DNA of 64,000 nucleotides from Planctomycetota bacterium (GTDB lineage Bacteria; Planctomycetota; UBA1135). Location of the stretch: assembly GCA_008501825.1 (NCBI GenBank), contig QQUA01000023.1, positions 124,001 to 188,000 on the forward strand. Direction: 5' to 3'. A model generated the notes under the pieces. It was not told where the DNA came from. It ran no database searches and saw only the letters and a program-made list of their open reading frames with translations. Positions 9,286-18,071 of the stretch are shown piece after piece. The position numbers and the translations under genes are program-made. Each line of letters begins with the position of its first letter. Positions within the stretch are counted from its first letter, which is position 1.

Positions 9286-11928
9286 ATGCTACCCCTGCTG
9301 ATCCTCGCCTTTTCCTTCGTTTGCCAGGACCTGCAAGAGCCACGAGTGCAATGCATCTTGGAGCCTCGCAACTTATACGTTGGCGAAGCCGCGGATTACA
9401 CGGTCGAAGCTCTGAACTTCGAAGTCTCCGGCCCGCCCGAACTTCACTGGCCGGGTATCCGGGTCGAATATTTGGGAGAACAGAGACTTAACTCCCGAAG
9501 TACCGTCATCATCAACGGTCAAAGGCAGGACACTTCTAAAGTCGGCATGCAATTTCGGTATCGACTGACGCCCTTGAAAGAGGGCATTTTCGATTTATCC
9601 GGGCCGGAATTCATCGATGAAGGGGAGACCAGGGTCGGCAACCGGCAACGCCTTCAAGCCATCGCACCGGAACCTCAAAACGTCCTGTTGTTGAAAGTCG
9701 AAACTTCGCACCAGGAAGTTTACCCCTTGCAAGCCTTTCAAATTTCCCTGGAAATCTTGGTCCGGGAACTGCCCGGAGAATACCGGAACCGGGATCCCTT
9801 GGCTCCATTGCGGGAAGCTCCAGTCTTGCAGGTTCCTTGGGCCGATATCCCGGAAGGGCTGAAAGCGGAAGACTTGGATCGCTGGTTGGGAAAATACCGC
9901 CGCTCTCGAGATATTGGTTTTTCCATCAACAATTTCACCGTCGGCAACAATTTTTCCTTTTTCGGCAATCGCCGGGCCATCTTCCAATTGCCGGGAGAAT
10001 GGCAGCAACTTGAAACTCCCCTGGAAGGCCGTTTCCGCTCTTATCGATTGGAGCGGAGCTTCATTCCCTTGAAACCTGGACGCTATCCATTCGGGCCGGC
10101 CAATCTCAAGGGTGTTTTCGGCACGGCCGATCAGAACGGCCAGTTGATCGGCAAGCAGTTGTACGCTCTTTCCAATACGGTCAGTGTTCACGTCCGGGAC
10201 GTACCCGAACAAGGCCGGCCGGCTGGATATTCAGGAGCCATCGGCCAATTTTCCGCCAAAGCGGAAATCCTACCCAAAAAAGCTCAAGTCGGAGACCCTC
10301 TTACTTTGAACCTGATCATCCGCGGCCAGGGAAACTTGGCCGATATTCTGCCCTTGGATTTAGAGCAAGTGTTGCCATCTCTAAAACAAGATTTCAAGTT
10401 CTACGACGCCACCTCCGAAACCCGCGCTCAACGCAAGATCATTACCTATAGTCTGCGACCGCTACGAGCCGGTATTACGGAGTTCCCGGCGATTCCTTTC
10501 GCCTACTTCGATCCAGAGAAGGGAGCTTTCGTCGAAGCTCCCACCGAGACCTTGCCCCTGTCGATTCGAAAGGCGGAAGCCTTGGCCGCCGAGGACGTGG
10601 TCGTCGCCCCTGCCGGTGACGGCGGAAAACGAGCGATCGAAGCGGCGGAAAGCGGTTACGTAGCGAACTTCAGCGATACGGAACGGTTACTGCAAAGGCG
10701 ATTGACTTGGACTTCGGTCGCCACCTATTGCGCTGCCCTGGTGACTCTTTGGGCACTGTTGGCCGGCTTTCTCGGCCGGCAACGGCGGTTGAAGCAAAAT
10801 CCCGACAAACTTCGACGCAGTAAGGCTCCCGCCAGGGCTCAACAAGGCTTCCAAGCGGTGAAACCTTCCCTGGCCGGCGGCGATCGCCAGGCCTGCGCCG
10901 ATCTGGCTTTGGTCTTCCGCACCTTGTTCGCCGATTGGGAAGGATTGGATGCAGCCAGTTTGGGCACCGGCGACGTGATTCACATGGCGCGGCAAGCCGG
11001 ATTCGATCGGGATCTCTGTCATCGGCTGGAATCGATCTTGTCCCGATGCGATGCCGCCCGCTACGGCGCCGGTGCCGAAGCGACCGCCGACCTCGGCCAA
11101 GAAGCGGAAGCCGTGTTGCAGGGCCTTCTTCAACAAGGTGCCGGCAATGGATCCAAGGCGGCCCGGGGCTGGTGGCTCCTGCTTCTCCTGCCGGTGATAG
11201 GTTCTTGCCGGCAGGCGGCGGACCCGGATTTAGCTCGCCGCTTTCAACAGATCCAGAGCGACTTTTTGAGTGCCGATGAGGCGGCGAGTTACTCCGCCGT
11301 CGCCTCCCAATTGGAAGTCTTGGCCCTGGAACATCCGGACAGCGGGCCTCTTTGGTACAACCTCGGCAACGCCTGGGCCCTGGCGGGACAAACCGGTCGA
11401 GCGGTGGCGGCTTATCGGCGGGCGCAGCGATTGCTTCCCGGCGACCCTTATGTGGAAAACAACCTGCAAACCGCCCAGGGAAGCGCCCCTTCCTTCGACG
11501 GCGACCAGCGCGGCTTACGCGAGCATTTTTTGTTTTGGAAACGCTGGTTCGGGCAGGTTGAATTGGCTTGGGCCACGGTTTTCGCCGCCACTTTTTGGTT
11601 TTTGTTCGCCGTGATCCGCCTCATGGACCGAAGGCGTAAGGCGTGGATATGGGCCACTCGCCTGAGTTTGGCTTTATGCCTGGTGGCGGCCGGGAATGGC
11701 TTGTTCTTGCTCTGGCAAGAGCAACCCGGAAACTTTGGAGTCATTGTCGAAGATGAGGTGATCGCCTATCAAGGAAACTCCGAAAGTTATGAACGGGCTT
11801 TTACGGAAAACCTGCAACAAGCAACCGAGTTTCAACTTTTGGAATCCCGTTCCGGCTGGTTGCACATCCGCCTTCCTCGCCAAGGCCCTGAAGGCTGGAT
11901 CCGACAAAACCAGGCCGAACTGTATTGA
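9286..11928 (+). CDS. BatD-BatE fusion protein with C-terminal SH3-like domain
   Basis: 880 residues; ATG 9286 gives a short signal peptide. Residues about 20-450 form the beta-rich BatD ectodomain, followed by a transmembrane helix near 480-505 and a cytoplasmic helical region. At 629-641 a second hydrophobic stretch ends in PVIGSC, resembling an internal lipoprotein signal (Cys641). A BatE-like TPR unit follows (GPLWYNLGNAWALAGQTG), then two membrane helices and about 65 residues resembling a bacterial SH3 domain. There is no internal stop, so BatD and BatE appear to be one polypeptide. It is the last gene of the Bat operon; a hairpin terminator follows. Confidence 0.85.
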   Translation: MLPLLILAFSFVCQDLQEPRVQCILEPRNLYVGEAADYTVEALNFEVSGPPELHWPGIRVEYLGEQRLNSRSTVIINGQRQDTSKVGMQFRYRLTPLKEGIFDLSGPEFIDEGETRVGNRQRLQAIAPEPQNVLLLKVETSHQEVYPLQAFQISLEILVRELPGEYRNRDPLAPLREAPVLQVPWADIPEGLKAEDLDRWLGKYRRSRDIGFSINNFTVGNNFSFFGNRRAIFQLPGEWQQLETPLEGRFRSYRLERSFIPLKPGRYPFGPANLKGVFGTADQNGQLIGKQLYALSNTVSVHVRDVPEQGRPAGYSGAIGQFSAKAEILPKKAQVGDPLTLNLIIRGQGNLADILPLDLEQVLPSLKQDFKFYDATSETRAQRKIITYSLRPLRAGITEFPAIPFAYFDPEKGAFVEAPTETLPLSIRKAEALAAEDVVVAPAGDGGKRAIEAAESGYVANFSDTERLLQRRLTWTSVATYCAALVTLWALLAGFLGRQRRLKQNPDKLRRSKAPARAQQGFQAVKPSLAGGDRQACADLALVFRTLFADWEGLDAASLGTGDVIHMARQAGFDRDLCHRLESILSRCDAARYGAGAEATADLGQEAEAVLQGLLQQGAGNGSKAARGWWLLLLLPVIGSCRQAADPDLARRFQQIQSDFLSADEAASYSAVASQLEVLALEHPDSGPLWYNLGNAWALAGQTGRAVAAYRRAQRLLPGDPYVENNLQTAQGSAPSFDGDQRGLREHFLFWKRWFGQVELAWATVFAATFWFLFAVIRLMDRRRKAWIWATRLSLALCLVAAGNGLFLLWQEQPGNFGVIVEDEVIAYQGNSESYERAFTENLQQATEFQLLESRSGWLHIRLPRQGPEGWIRQNQAELY

Positions 11929-11961
11929 CCGTCGCAAAGTTAGGCGGCGATGAAATCAAAG

Positions 11962-11987
11962 AGGCCGCCGATCTGAACCGGCGGCCT
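11962..11987. terminator. Bidirectional hairpin terminator between convergent genes
   Basis: A perfect 9-bp stem (AGGCCGCCG / CGGCGGCCT) with an 8-base loop lies between the end of the Bat operon and the end of the minus-strand HEAT gene. A/T-rich bases flank both sides, but neither has a long T tract. Confidence 0.65.
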
Positions 11988-12013
11988 TCGAAATTTGAGC
12001 TTGGACGACCAGC

Positions 12014-14746
12014 TTAGTTCCCAGTGGTGCTGGCATTGCCGTTGATTTTGGCCAAAGCCCGGCGGGCGGCTTCGACGACTTTGGGTTCAGGATCCTCCAA
12101 CAAATCCACCAGCAGAGGTAAAGCCTCCTTGGCTTGCAGCGTACCGAGGGAGTCGATGGCGGCAATGCGGACTTCGAGGTTTTCACTGTTTAGCTTCGGC
12201 AATAAAGCGGCTGCCGGCGACACGGTGGATCCGGTCAACTGCCAAGTTTCCCAACGCAGCCGTTCCTCCTCGATTTTCCTCATCCGATCCAAAGCTTTTT
12301 CCGCCGCTTGCGCCACTTCCTCGTTTTTACTCCCCAGGGCTTGCAAAAGCACCGGCACAGTTCGCGGATCCAAGGTTTGACCGAGAGCGGTAATCAAGTG
12401 TTCGGGGTAAGAAAGATTCTGAAATCGATTCCAAGCTTCAATCATGTTTGGCACGAAGTACTCGCCTCCCGATTTTTCCGCCAATGCCGTCGCCGCCAAC
12501 AAGGCGTAATCGGAAGATCTCAGAAGCGCTCGAATCGGTTCCTGGTAGTCAATCAACTCTTCCGGACTAAGATCCAACCAACTGACCCCTTCCAAGACCA
12601 GTTCCGGCCGCCCGCTTTCCATCACCAATTCCTTTGCTTGCTTGGAAAAGACGCCGTTTCTCGGCATCAGATGATCGGCCAGATCAAGCAACTCCTCGCG
12701 ACTCAAGAATTTCGGCAAGACCGACCAACTCACCGTGGGCCAGCCATAGACCTGATCCACGATCCACTTGCCGAAATCGGAGTTTTTCAGAAACGACTTT
12801 TGCAACAAGGCTGCGGAAAATGCCGAATCCATCAACGCGAGATTCCTAAAGATGGCGTCGCTATTGTGTTGAATTGCGCGCTCGGGATAACCCAGATACA
12901 GCACTTCCACCACCCAAGGAGCTATTTGCTCGATCTCCTGAGAGGATAAAGGGCCGTAATTGTGAATGTGTTGAAGCCAGGAATAAAAGAACTGCCTGGC
13001 TAATTTGGAGGTCAGGTTTGGGTTCAGCTTGCCATCCAACACATCCCAGGCTTGACCGGCCTGCAACGGCCAAGGGGTCTGCAAGTTCTGCAAAGCCCTA
13101 CTACGGATCTCCGGATCGAAGTTCGTGTCCAGAGCCAAGGCCAGCAGAATTTTCTGCCCCTCAGAAGTGCCCTGGAACCGGGTACCGCGAGCGAGCCAAG
13201 TCTCAAGGGCTCCCCCCGGTTGAACCGAGTGCCAAAGTTTCAGTTCATCGAAATTCCTGGGATCGAAACTGGAGAACAACAGGGCGGAAGCCTCTGAAGC
13301 AAAACGCTCTTGTTGAATCAGGGCTCGCACTCCCTGAGCCAATTCCGATTCCAGTTTCCGTTTTAGCTTGAGCTCTCTTAAAATTTCCCGTTTCACCGCG
13401 TCATCCTGAGAGGCCATGGCCGCCAGCATTCCCGGGATGCATTCGGTCCTTGAAGCCGCTACCGCCGCCAAGCGGCGCACGGTGGGGTGGTCGTCCTGCA
13501 GCATGGCGGTCAGCCAGGCGTAGGGAAGCAAGAGGTGTTGTTCCGGCTCCAATTCCACCTGCTCCCGTCCAATTTCGAACACCGCTTTCGGCTCTCCTTC
13601 CCGATGCTCACCGGGATAGCCGGCCCCAAGAAGCCCAATGGCTTCATCGACCACGGGCAAGTTGGTTCTGCGAACCGAGGCCTTGCCGACGATGGAAAGC
13701 AGGAAACGGATTTGATCGAAATCTCCTCCGCCTTCTAAACGCCGGGCCAACAAGAAGGAATCGCCCCACCGCAAGGCCAAATACCGAGCTCGGTCGGCCA
13801 AGCGAGGATTAGCCGATAAAGAAGCCAAATCCGGCAATTTAGATTCGCGCAGGACGGGGCTGGAATAGGAGTTCATCGCCGCCAGGATGGAAACCGCCAA
13901 CGGATCTTCCTGTTTCTGGAATCGCCGACCGAGAACTTGAATCAAACCAGGTAGTTCCTTTTGATTCAAAAGCCGGATGCCGAATTCCGCTCCCGCTTGA
14001 GCTCGCTCAATCGAATCGGCTTCCGACAAATGCAGACTGATTCGCTCCAAACCGCTCCAAAGAGAATCTCCATTGGGTTTGGGAGACAGTAAATCCACCA
14101 AGATCGGGTTCAAACTACTGCCGGGCCAAGTTCTGGATAAGGCCAAGAATTCATCGGCGAAATCTATGCCCCCGAGAGCCAAGCCCAAACGAAGCGCACC
14201 CATGAATCGAATCACTTCCGGGCTGGGATTCTGAAATTCCCCCTTTTCAATCGAGGACAAGACTTTCCAATAATCGGAATCCATGACCTCGGAAAGATAG
14301 GGCAGCACCTGGCGACCATAAGGAACCAAACTCTCCCTCCTCCGTTTGGCAAGAGCTTGGCGAACCACCTCCAGGAAATCGGGATCCAGGGATCTCTGCG
14401 GTGCCTTCAGGGATTCGGCCAACTGCAAGATCGGAGCCACTTCCTTTTCCACTCCAGCCCGCTGCATCAGAGGCTGCAACAAAAGCATGGCTTTTTGGGC
14501 ATCATCCGGTCGGCCGGCGGCCAGAAAAGCCCGATACGCCTGGGCAAAGGCCTTGGCCCGCAGGTTCAAATCCTCTTGGCTCTCTGAGGATTGACCCAAT
14601 TGCAGCATGGCGAAAGCTGCAGACACGTACTCGGCCTGAACTTCCATCCGGTGCAAGGCGGTGAAGTAACGATCGGAAGCCGACTCTTGAGGGTCTTCCT
14701 GAGGCCCGGCCAGCAGGCAAAGGGCAAAGCAAGCGACGAAATTCAT
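12014..14746 (-). CDS. Secreted HEAT-repeat protein
   Basis: 910 residues with an N-terminal hydrophobic signal (MNFVACFALCLLAG). The body is alpha-helical throughout. The clearest HEAT/PBS-lyase-like repeats are near the C-terminus (IAAIDSLGTLQAKEALPLLVDLL and the repeat following it). No catalytic motif was recognised. Such proteins usually act as large protein-binding scaffolds. Its gene is monocistronic as far as visible: a shared terminator lies downstream and about 100 bases upstream separate it from the two-component pair. Confidence 0.8.
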   Translation of the reverse strand: MNFVACFALCLLAGPQEDPQESASDRYFTALHRMEVQAEYVSAAFAMLQLGQSSESQEDLNLRAKAFAQAYRAFLAAGRPDDAQKAMLLLQPLMQRAGVEKEVAPILQLAESLKAPQRSLDPDFLEVVRQALAKRRRESLVPYGRQVLPYLSEVMDSDYWKVLSSIEKGEFQNPSPEVIRFMGALRLGLALGGIDFADEFLALSRTWPGSSLNPILVDLLSPKPNGDSLWSGLERISLHLSEADSIERAQAGAEFGIRLLNQKELPGLIQVLGRRFQKQEDPLAVSILAAMNSYSSPVLRESKLPDLASLSANPRLADRARYLALRWGDSFLLARRLEGGGDFDQIRFLLSIVGKASVRRTNLPVVDEAIGLLGAGYPGEHREGEPKAVFEIGREQVELEPEQHLLLPYAWLTAMLQDDHPTVRRLAAVAASRTECIPGMLAAMASQDDAVKREILRELKLKRKLESELAQGVRALIQQERFASEASALLFSSFDPRNFDELKLWHSVQPGGALETWLARGTRFQGTSEGQKILLALALDTNFDPEIRSRALQNLQTPWPLQAGQAWDVLDGKLNPNLTSKLARQFFYSWLQHIHNYGPLSSQEIEQIAPWVVEVLYLGYPERAIQHNSDAIFRNLALMDSAFSAALLQKSFLKNSDFGKWIVDQVYGWPTVSWSVLPKFLSREELLDLADHLMPRNGVFSKQAKELVMESGRPELVLEGVSWLDLSPEELIDYQEPIRALLRSSDYALLAATALAEKSGGEYFVPNMIEAWNRFQNLSYPEHLITALGQTLDPRTVPVLLQALGSKNEEVAQAAEKALDRMRKIEEERLRWETWQLTGSTVSPAAALLPKLNSENLEVRIAAIDSLGTLQAKEALPLLVDLLEDPEPKVVEAARRALAKINGNASTTGN

Positions 14747-14796
14747 GACAAGTCCTCCTGTCCCTGTTGCGGACTCCCTTTTGTCGCACCGGGGCG

Positions 14797-14824
14797 GTCA
14801 AACCCGGGTTTCACTTTTGTCAAA
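14797..14824 (-). promoter_or_regulatory. Candidate response-regulator site upstream of the HEAT gene
   Basis: Reading the minus strand, two direct TTTGAC repeats start 22 bases apart (about two helical turns), with the perfect palindrome AAACCCGGGTTT (14800-14811) overlapping them. They lie 50-80 bases upstream of the HEAT gene start and just downstream of an OmpR-family regulator gene. OmpR-family regulators bind direct repeats about 11 or 22 bases apart. Binding is inference. Confidence 0.3.
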
Positions 14825-14844
14825 TTTTTGTGACACAAGGGCTA

Positions 14845-15525
14845 TCAGCGGTCGAAGCGATATCCCATGCCGCGAACGGTGTGCAGATGGCGCGGGGCTT
14901 CCGGCCGGGTTTCAATTTTTTGCCGGAGGCGAAAGACGTGAGTGTCCACGGTGCGGGTGCCGCTGGGATGGCGATGTCCCCAAACCTCTCGAAGCAGGGT
15001 CTCCCGGCTCAAAATCTCTCCGGAATGATCCAGGAAAAAGCGCAACAGTTCCAATTCCAAACGATTCAAACCGAAGCGCTTTCCATCACGAACCAGGGAA
15101 TAGGCGGCGAAGTCGACTTCGATCGCGCCGAATTGGAGAGAGCCGGCAACGCCGGCATGGTTTCCACTGCGGCGCAAGATGGCTTGAAGTCGCAAAACGA
15201 TTTCACGAAGAGGGGCCGGCTTGACCACGTAGTCGTCAGCGCCGTATTCCAAACCCAGAATGCGGTCGGAATCTTCCCCTCTGGCAGAAAGGATGAGAAC
15301 CGGCAAGTCGCAACGGTCGCTTCGCAAACGCCGCAGAACCTCGAAACCATCCAGCTTGGGCAGCATTAAATCCAACACCATGGCTTGGAATTTACCGCTT
15401 TGGGCGGCTTCCAAGCCGGCTTCACCGTCGGCTCTTTCTTCGACTTCAAATCCCTCGCTGCGCAGGCCGTCGGCCAATCCCATGCGCAAGGAGGGTTCAT
15501 CTTCTACCAGAAGGATGTTATTCAT
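14845..15525 (-). CDS. OmpR/PhoB-family response regulator
   Basis: 226 residues; ATG 15525 is chosen because it gives the canonical receiver N-terminus NNILLVEDEP. The receiver domain has acidic pocket residues (EDE), phospho-acceptor Asp52 (VLDLMLPKLDG), Ser80 and Lys102 (YVVKPA). The C-terminal winged helix is OmpR-type (GEILSRETLLREVWG, RTVDTHVFRLRQKIE, VRGMGYRF). The sensor kinase gene lies directly upstream and overlaps it by 8 bases, so the two form one operon and a cognate pair. The stimulus is unknown. Confidence 0.95.
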   Translation of the reverse strand: MNNILLVEDEPSLRMGLADGLRSEGFEVEERADGEAGLEAAQSGKFQAMVLDLMLPKLDGFEVLRRLRSDRCDLPVLILSARGEDSDRILGLEYGADDYVVKPAPLREIVLRLQAILRRSGNHAGVAGSLQFGAIEVDFAAYSLVRDGKRFGLNRLELELLRFFLDHSGEILSRETLLREVWGHRHPSGTRTVDTHVFRLRQKIETRPEAPRHLHTVRGMGYRFDR

Positions 15526-17434
15526 GTTCCTCCGAAAGGTCGAAAGCATAGGCCTGAGGGAATTCCAGGCGACAGCATAAGCCGCCGCCGGGGCGATCCT
15601 GCAACTCCAGGCTTCCGCCGTGGGCAAGCATGGTTTCGTGCACCAAGGCCAAGCCCAATCCGGCCCCGCCTTGAGGAGCCGGCCCTTGTCGAAAGGCCTC
15701 CACCACCTTGGCTCGCCAGGCGGCGGGAATTCCCGGCCCCCGGTCTTCCACCATCAGGAGCAATCGCTGGGCTTCCCGTTTGGCCTTTAAAGCCATCCAG
15801 CCGCCTTCGGCTGCGTACTTGCGTCCATTCTCCAACAAATTGGCCACGGCTCTTTCGATGGCGCTTTCATCCAAAGTCGGATGATCCAAATCGGCGGCGA
15901 GATCGACTTCCAATTGAATTCCGGCGTCTTCAAGGCGCCAATTTTCCTGTTCCGCTAAATCCTGTAATAGCGTTTGCAGATCACAGGGCTGAGGCCGATG
16001 GCGACGTACGCCACGTTCCAAACGAGAGAAATCCAAAACGTCGGCCACCAGGCGTTCCAAACGAGCGGCATCGCGGCGCAGCGCCTGAAAATACTCTTGC
16101 CTCCGGGCAGCTCCTTCGACCCGGTCCTCGGCCAAATTGGTGGCCAAAAGACTGATGGAAGCCGCGGGGGTTCGCAATTCATGGCTGACCCCGGCGATGA
16201 AATCGCGGCGTAGGCGATCCAATTCCGCCCGGCGTCGCAAACTTCGGTGACCGAACCAGGCGAACAACAGCAAAGCCGTCACCATGGCAAAGGTCGAGCT
16301 CCAAAGCCAGGCTCGCCGCCGTTCCGCCGGCTTTTGAAACACTTCCGGGCGCTGCAAAGTCAAACGCCAACGATTGCCGGTTTCGGGAATGCCGGCGGGG
16401 GCGGCCAAGACGATTCCTTCGACGTCGGCGGAAGGCGACGTCAAAGCAAAGGCACCATGGATGGGCAGCAATTCCGACCAGGCGGTGCGAAGAGCGGATT
16501 CAACTTCGTCTCGGAGATAAATCCGCACCGTCTGAAGATCGGGGGAAATAAACAGGACTTGGTTCTCCCCTATCCCCTTGGAAGTTCCTGGAGCCAAGGG
16601 AAGCCATGGATCCACCGCCGCCAACAACTCCTGCTGTTCTTCCAAGGCTTGCCATCGCTGCCACTGAAGATCCCCTTCCTCAAGCTTTAGAACTTCCAAG
16701 AGGCGCCGGCCTTCGAATTGAAAACGGGCTTCCGTCATGGGAAAACTCAAACTTTGCAAGCGATTCCACAAATCCTTGCGCAGGGAATGCAAAGCGGCTT
16801 CATTTTCCTCCGCCTGATAAAGCCCTTCCAACTTTCGGTATAGCAACCAGTGGAGAGAAGATCCGGCGTGAAGGGCCAAAGGGTCGCTCTGTTCGAGGAG
16901 TCGATTCAAAACCCGGCGCGATTCGGCATAGCGCCCATCGACGGCCAGCCAATCGGCTTTGGCCAGGGACAAGCGCGCTTGCAAGCTGGCTTCTCCAGGA
17001 TGAAGCAAGGTTTCCGCGTATTTAGCGGTTTGCAATGCTTGGGCAAGTTCTCCATCCAAGAATTGCAAGCGAGCCTGTTGCCAAGCCAAAGAAGCTGGAC
17101 TCGGTCCGCCGGGTAGTTCCCCCACGGCCTGATCTTGTAATTCCCGGCCGGATGGAAGCCGCAATGACGCCGGCAACTCGCCTTGGGGATCGAGAGGAAA
17201 GGAACGAGCGCCAACTTCCGCCGGCAAGCCGGCGGCGAGATCCCGAGCCAAGTCTCGGGCTCGTCCTTCCAGCAAGGGCAGCAACTTTCGGGCTTCGGCA
17301 AAGGCTTGACCGTCTCCGGCGAGCCCCAAGTTGGGCGAAGCCAGCCAAGCAGCGACCAGCAGCAACCCCGCCACCAGGACCAGGCTCAGCAGCCAGAGTC
17401 GGGCAAAGGCGAAAGTCGGCGGTGCGGTGGACAT
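15518..17434 (-). CDS. Membrane sensor histidine kinase
   Basis: 638 residues. Transmembrane helix 1 is near residues 12-32. A long periplasmic segment (about 35-365), Leu/Gln-rich and probably helical, shows no recognised sensor fold, and transmembrane helix 2 follows (about 368-390). The kinase core is complete: His418 in VSHELRTP, N-box NLLENGRKYA, G1 EDRGPGIP and G2 GGAGLGLALVHE. There is no obvious HAMP domain, because the H-box follows the second membrane helix closely. It is translationally coupled to the response regulator downstream and divergent from the cupin gene, 22 bases away. Confidence 0.93.
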   Translation of the reverse strand: MSTAPPTFAFARLWLLSLVLVAGLLLVAAWLASPNLGLAGDGQAFAEARKLLPLLEGRARDLARDLAAGLPAEVGARSFPLDPQGELPASLRLPSGRELQDQAVGELPGGPSPASLAWQQARLQFLDGELAQALQTAKYAETLLHPGEASLQARLSLAKADWLAVDGRYAESRRVLNRLLEQSDPLALHAGSSLHWLLYRKLEGLYQAEENEAALHSLRKDLWNRLQSLSFPMTEARFQFEGRRLLEVLKLEEGDLQWQRWQALEEQQELLAAVDPWLPLAPGTSKGIGENQVLFISPDLQTVRIYLRDEVESALRTAWSELLPIHGAFALTSPSADVEGIVLAAPAGIPETGNRWRLTLQRPEVFQKPAERRRAWLWSSTFAMVTALLLFAWFGHRSLRRRAELDRLRRDFIAGVSHELRTPAASISLLATNLAEDRVEGAARRQEYFQALRRDAARLERLVADVLDFSRLERGVRRHRPQPCDLQTLLQDLAEQENWRLEDAGIQLEVDLAADLDHPTLDESAIERAVANLLENGRKYAAEGGWMALKAKREAQRLLLMVEDRGPGIPAAWRAKVVEAFRQGPAPQGGAGLGLALVHETMLAHGGSLELQDRPGGGLCCRLEFPQAYAFDLSEEHE

Positions 17435-17456
17435 CGGCGGCCTTTATCCTGCCAGG

Positions 17457-17972
17457 ATGAAGCCTGAGGATCGAATCGTCCACGAAACCGACCTGGATTG
17501 GATGGAAATCCAACCTGGCGGAGACTTTCACATGCGCATGAAAAGGTTGGGCCCTGCCGCCGGCAGCCAGCACCTCGGCTGCACCATGTACGAACTGCCG
17601 CCTGGCGGCAAAGCTTGGCCTTTTCATTACCACCACGGCATTGAAGAAGCCATCTTCGTTTTGGAAGGAAGCGGCACCCTGAGGCTAGGAGATCGCCGCC
17701 AAACCGTCACCCCCGGAACCTTCGTCGCCTTGCCGGTGGGAGAAGATTCCGCCCATCAAATGCTCAACGAAGGCCAGGAAGTTCTGCGTTATCTATGCCT
17801 CTCCACGATGCAGGACCCGGACCTGACCATTTACCCCGACTCCAACAAAGTTGGTTTATTCGCCGGTCGCGCTCCCGGAGGGGACGGTGATCGCCCGGCT
17901 ATGTTGACTTTCCTGGATCTAAGCGCAGAGAAGGGATATTGGCAGGGCGAAGTCCCCTCGGAGGATGCCTAG
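17457..17972 (+). CDS. Cupin-domain protein
   Basis: 171 residues starting at ATG 17457, with AGG just upstream. It has a double-stranded beta-helix with a metal-binding cupin motif 1 (PFHYHHGIEEAIFVLEGSG: HxH and downstream Glu) and a motif 2 with His in EDSAHQMLN. Single-domain cupins of this length often bind Fe, Mn or Ni and may be isomerases, dioxygenases or simple sugar/ligand binders. The sequence does not tell which. It is transcribed away from the sensor kinase gene with only 22 bases between the start codons. Confidence 0.85.
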   Translation: MKPEDRIVHETDLDWMEIQPGGDFHMRMKRLGPAAGSQHLGCTMYELPPGGKAWPFHYHHGIEEAIFVLEGSGTLRLGDRRQTVTPGTFVALPVGEDSAHQMLNEGQEVLRYLCLSTMQDPDLTIYPDSNKVGLFAGRAPGGDGDRPAMLTFLDLSAEKGYWQGEVPSEDA

Positions 17973-18011
17973 TTGTCCAGGGAAGGCCGGCCACCCTTCC
18001 AAGTGGAAAGC

Positions 18012-18048
18012 AAAAAAAACCGCCTCCCCGGGTGCAACGGGAAGGCGG
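18012..18048 (-). terminator. Intrinsic terminator of the S41-protease unit
   Basis: On the minus strand an 11-bp stem with one mismatch (18020-18030 with 18038-18048, CCGCCT/AGGCGG outer part) and a 7-base loop is followed by eight T residues (the A8 tract 18012-18019 on the plus strand). It lies 24 bases after the stop of the 18072 gene. Confidence 0.85.
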
Positions 18049-18071
18049 CGAAAGCCTAGGTTTCAGTGGCT

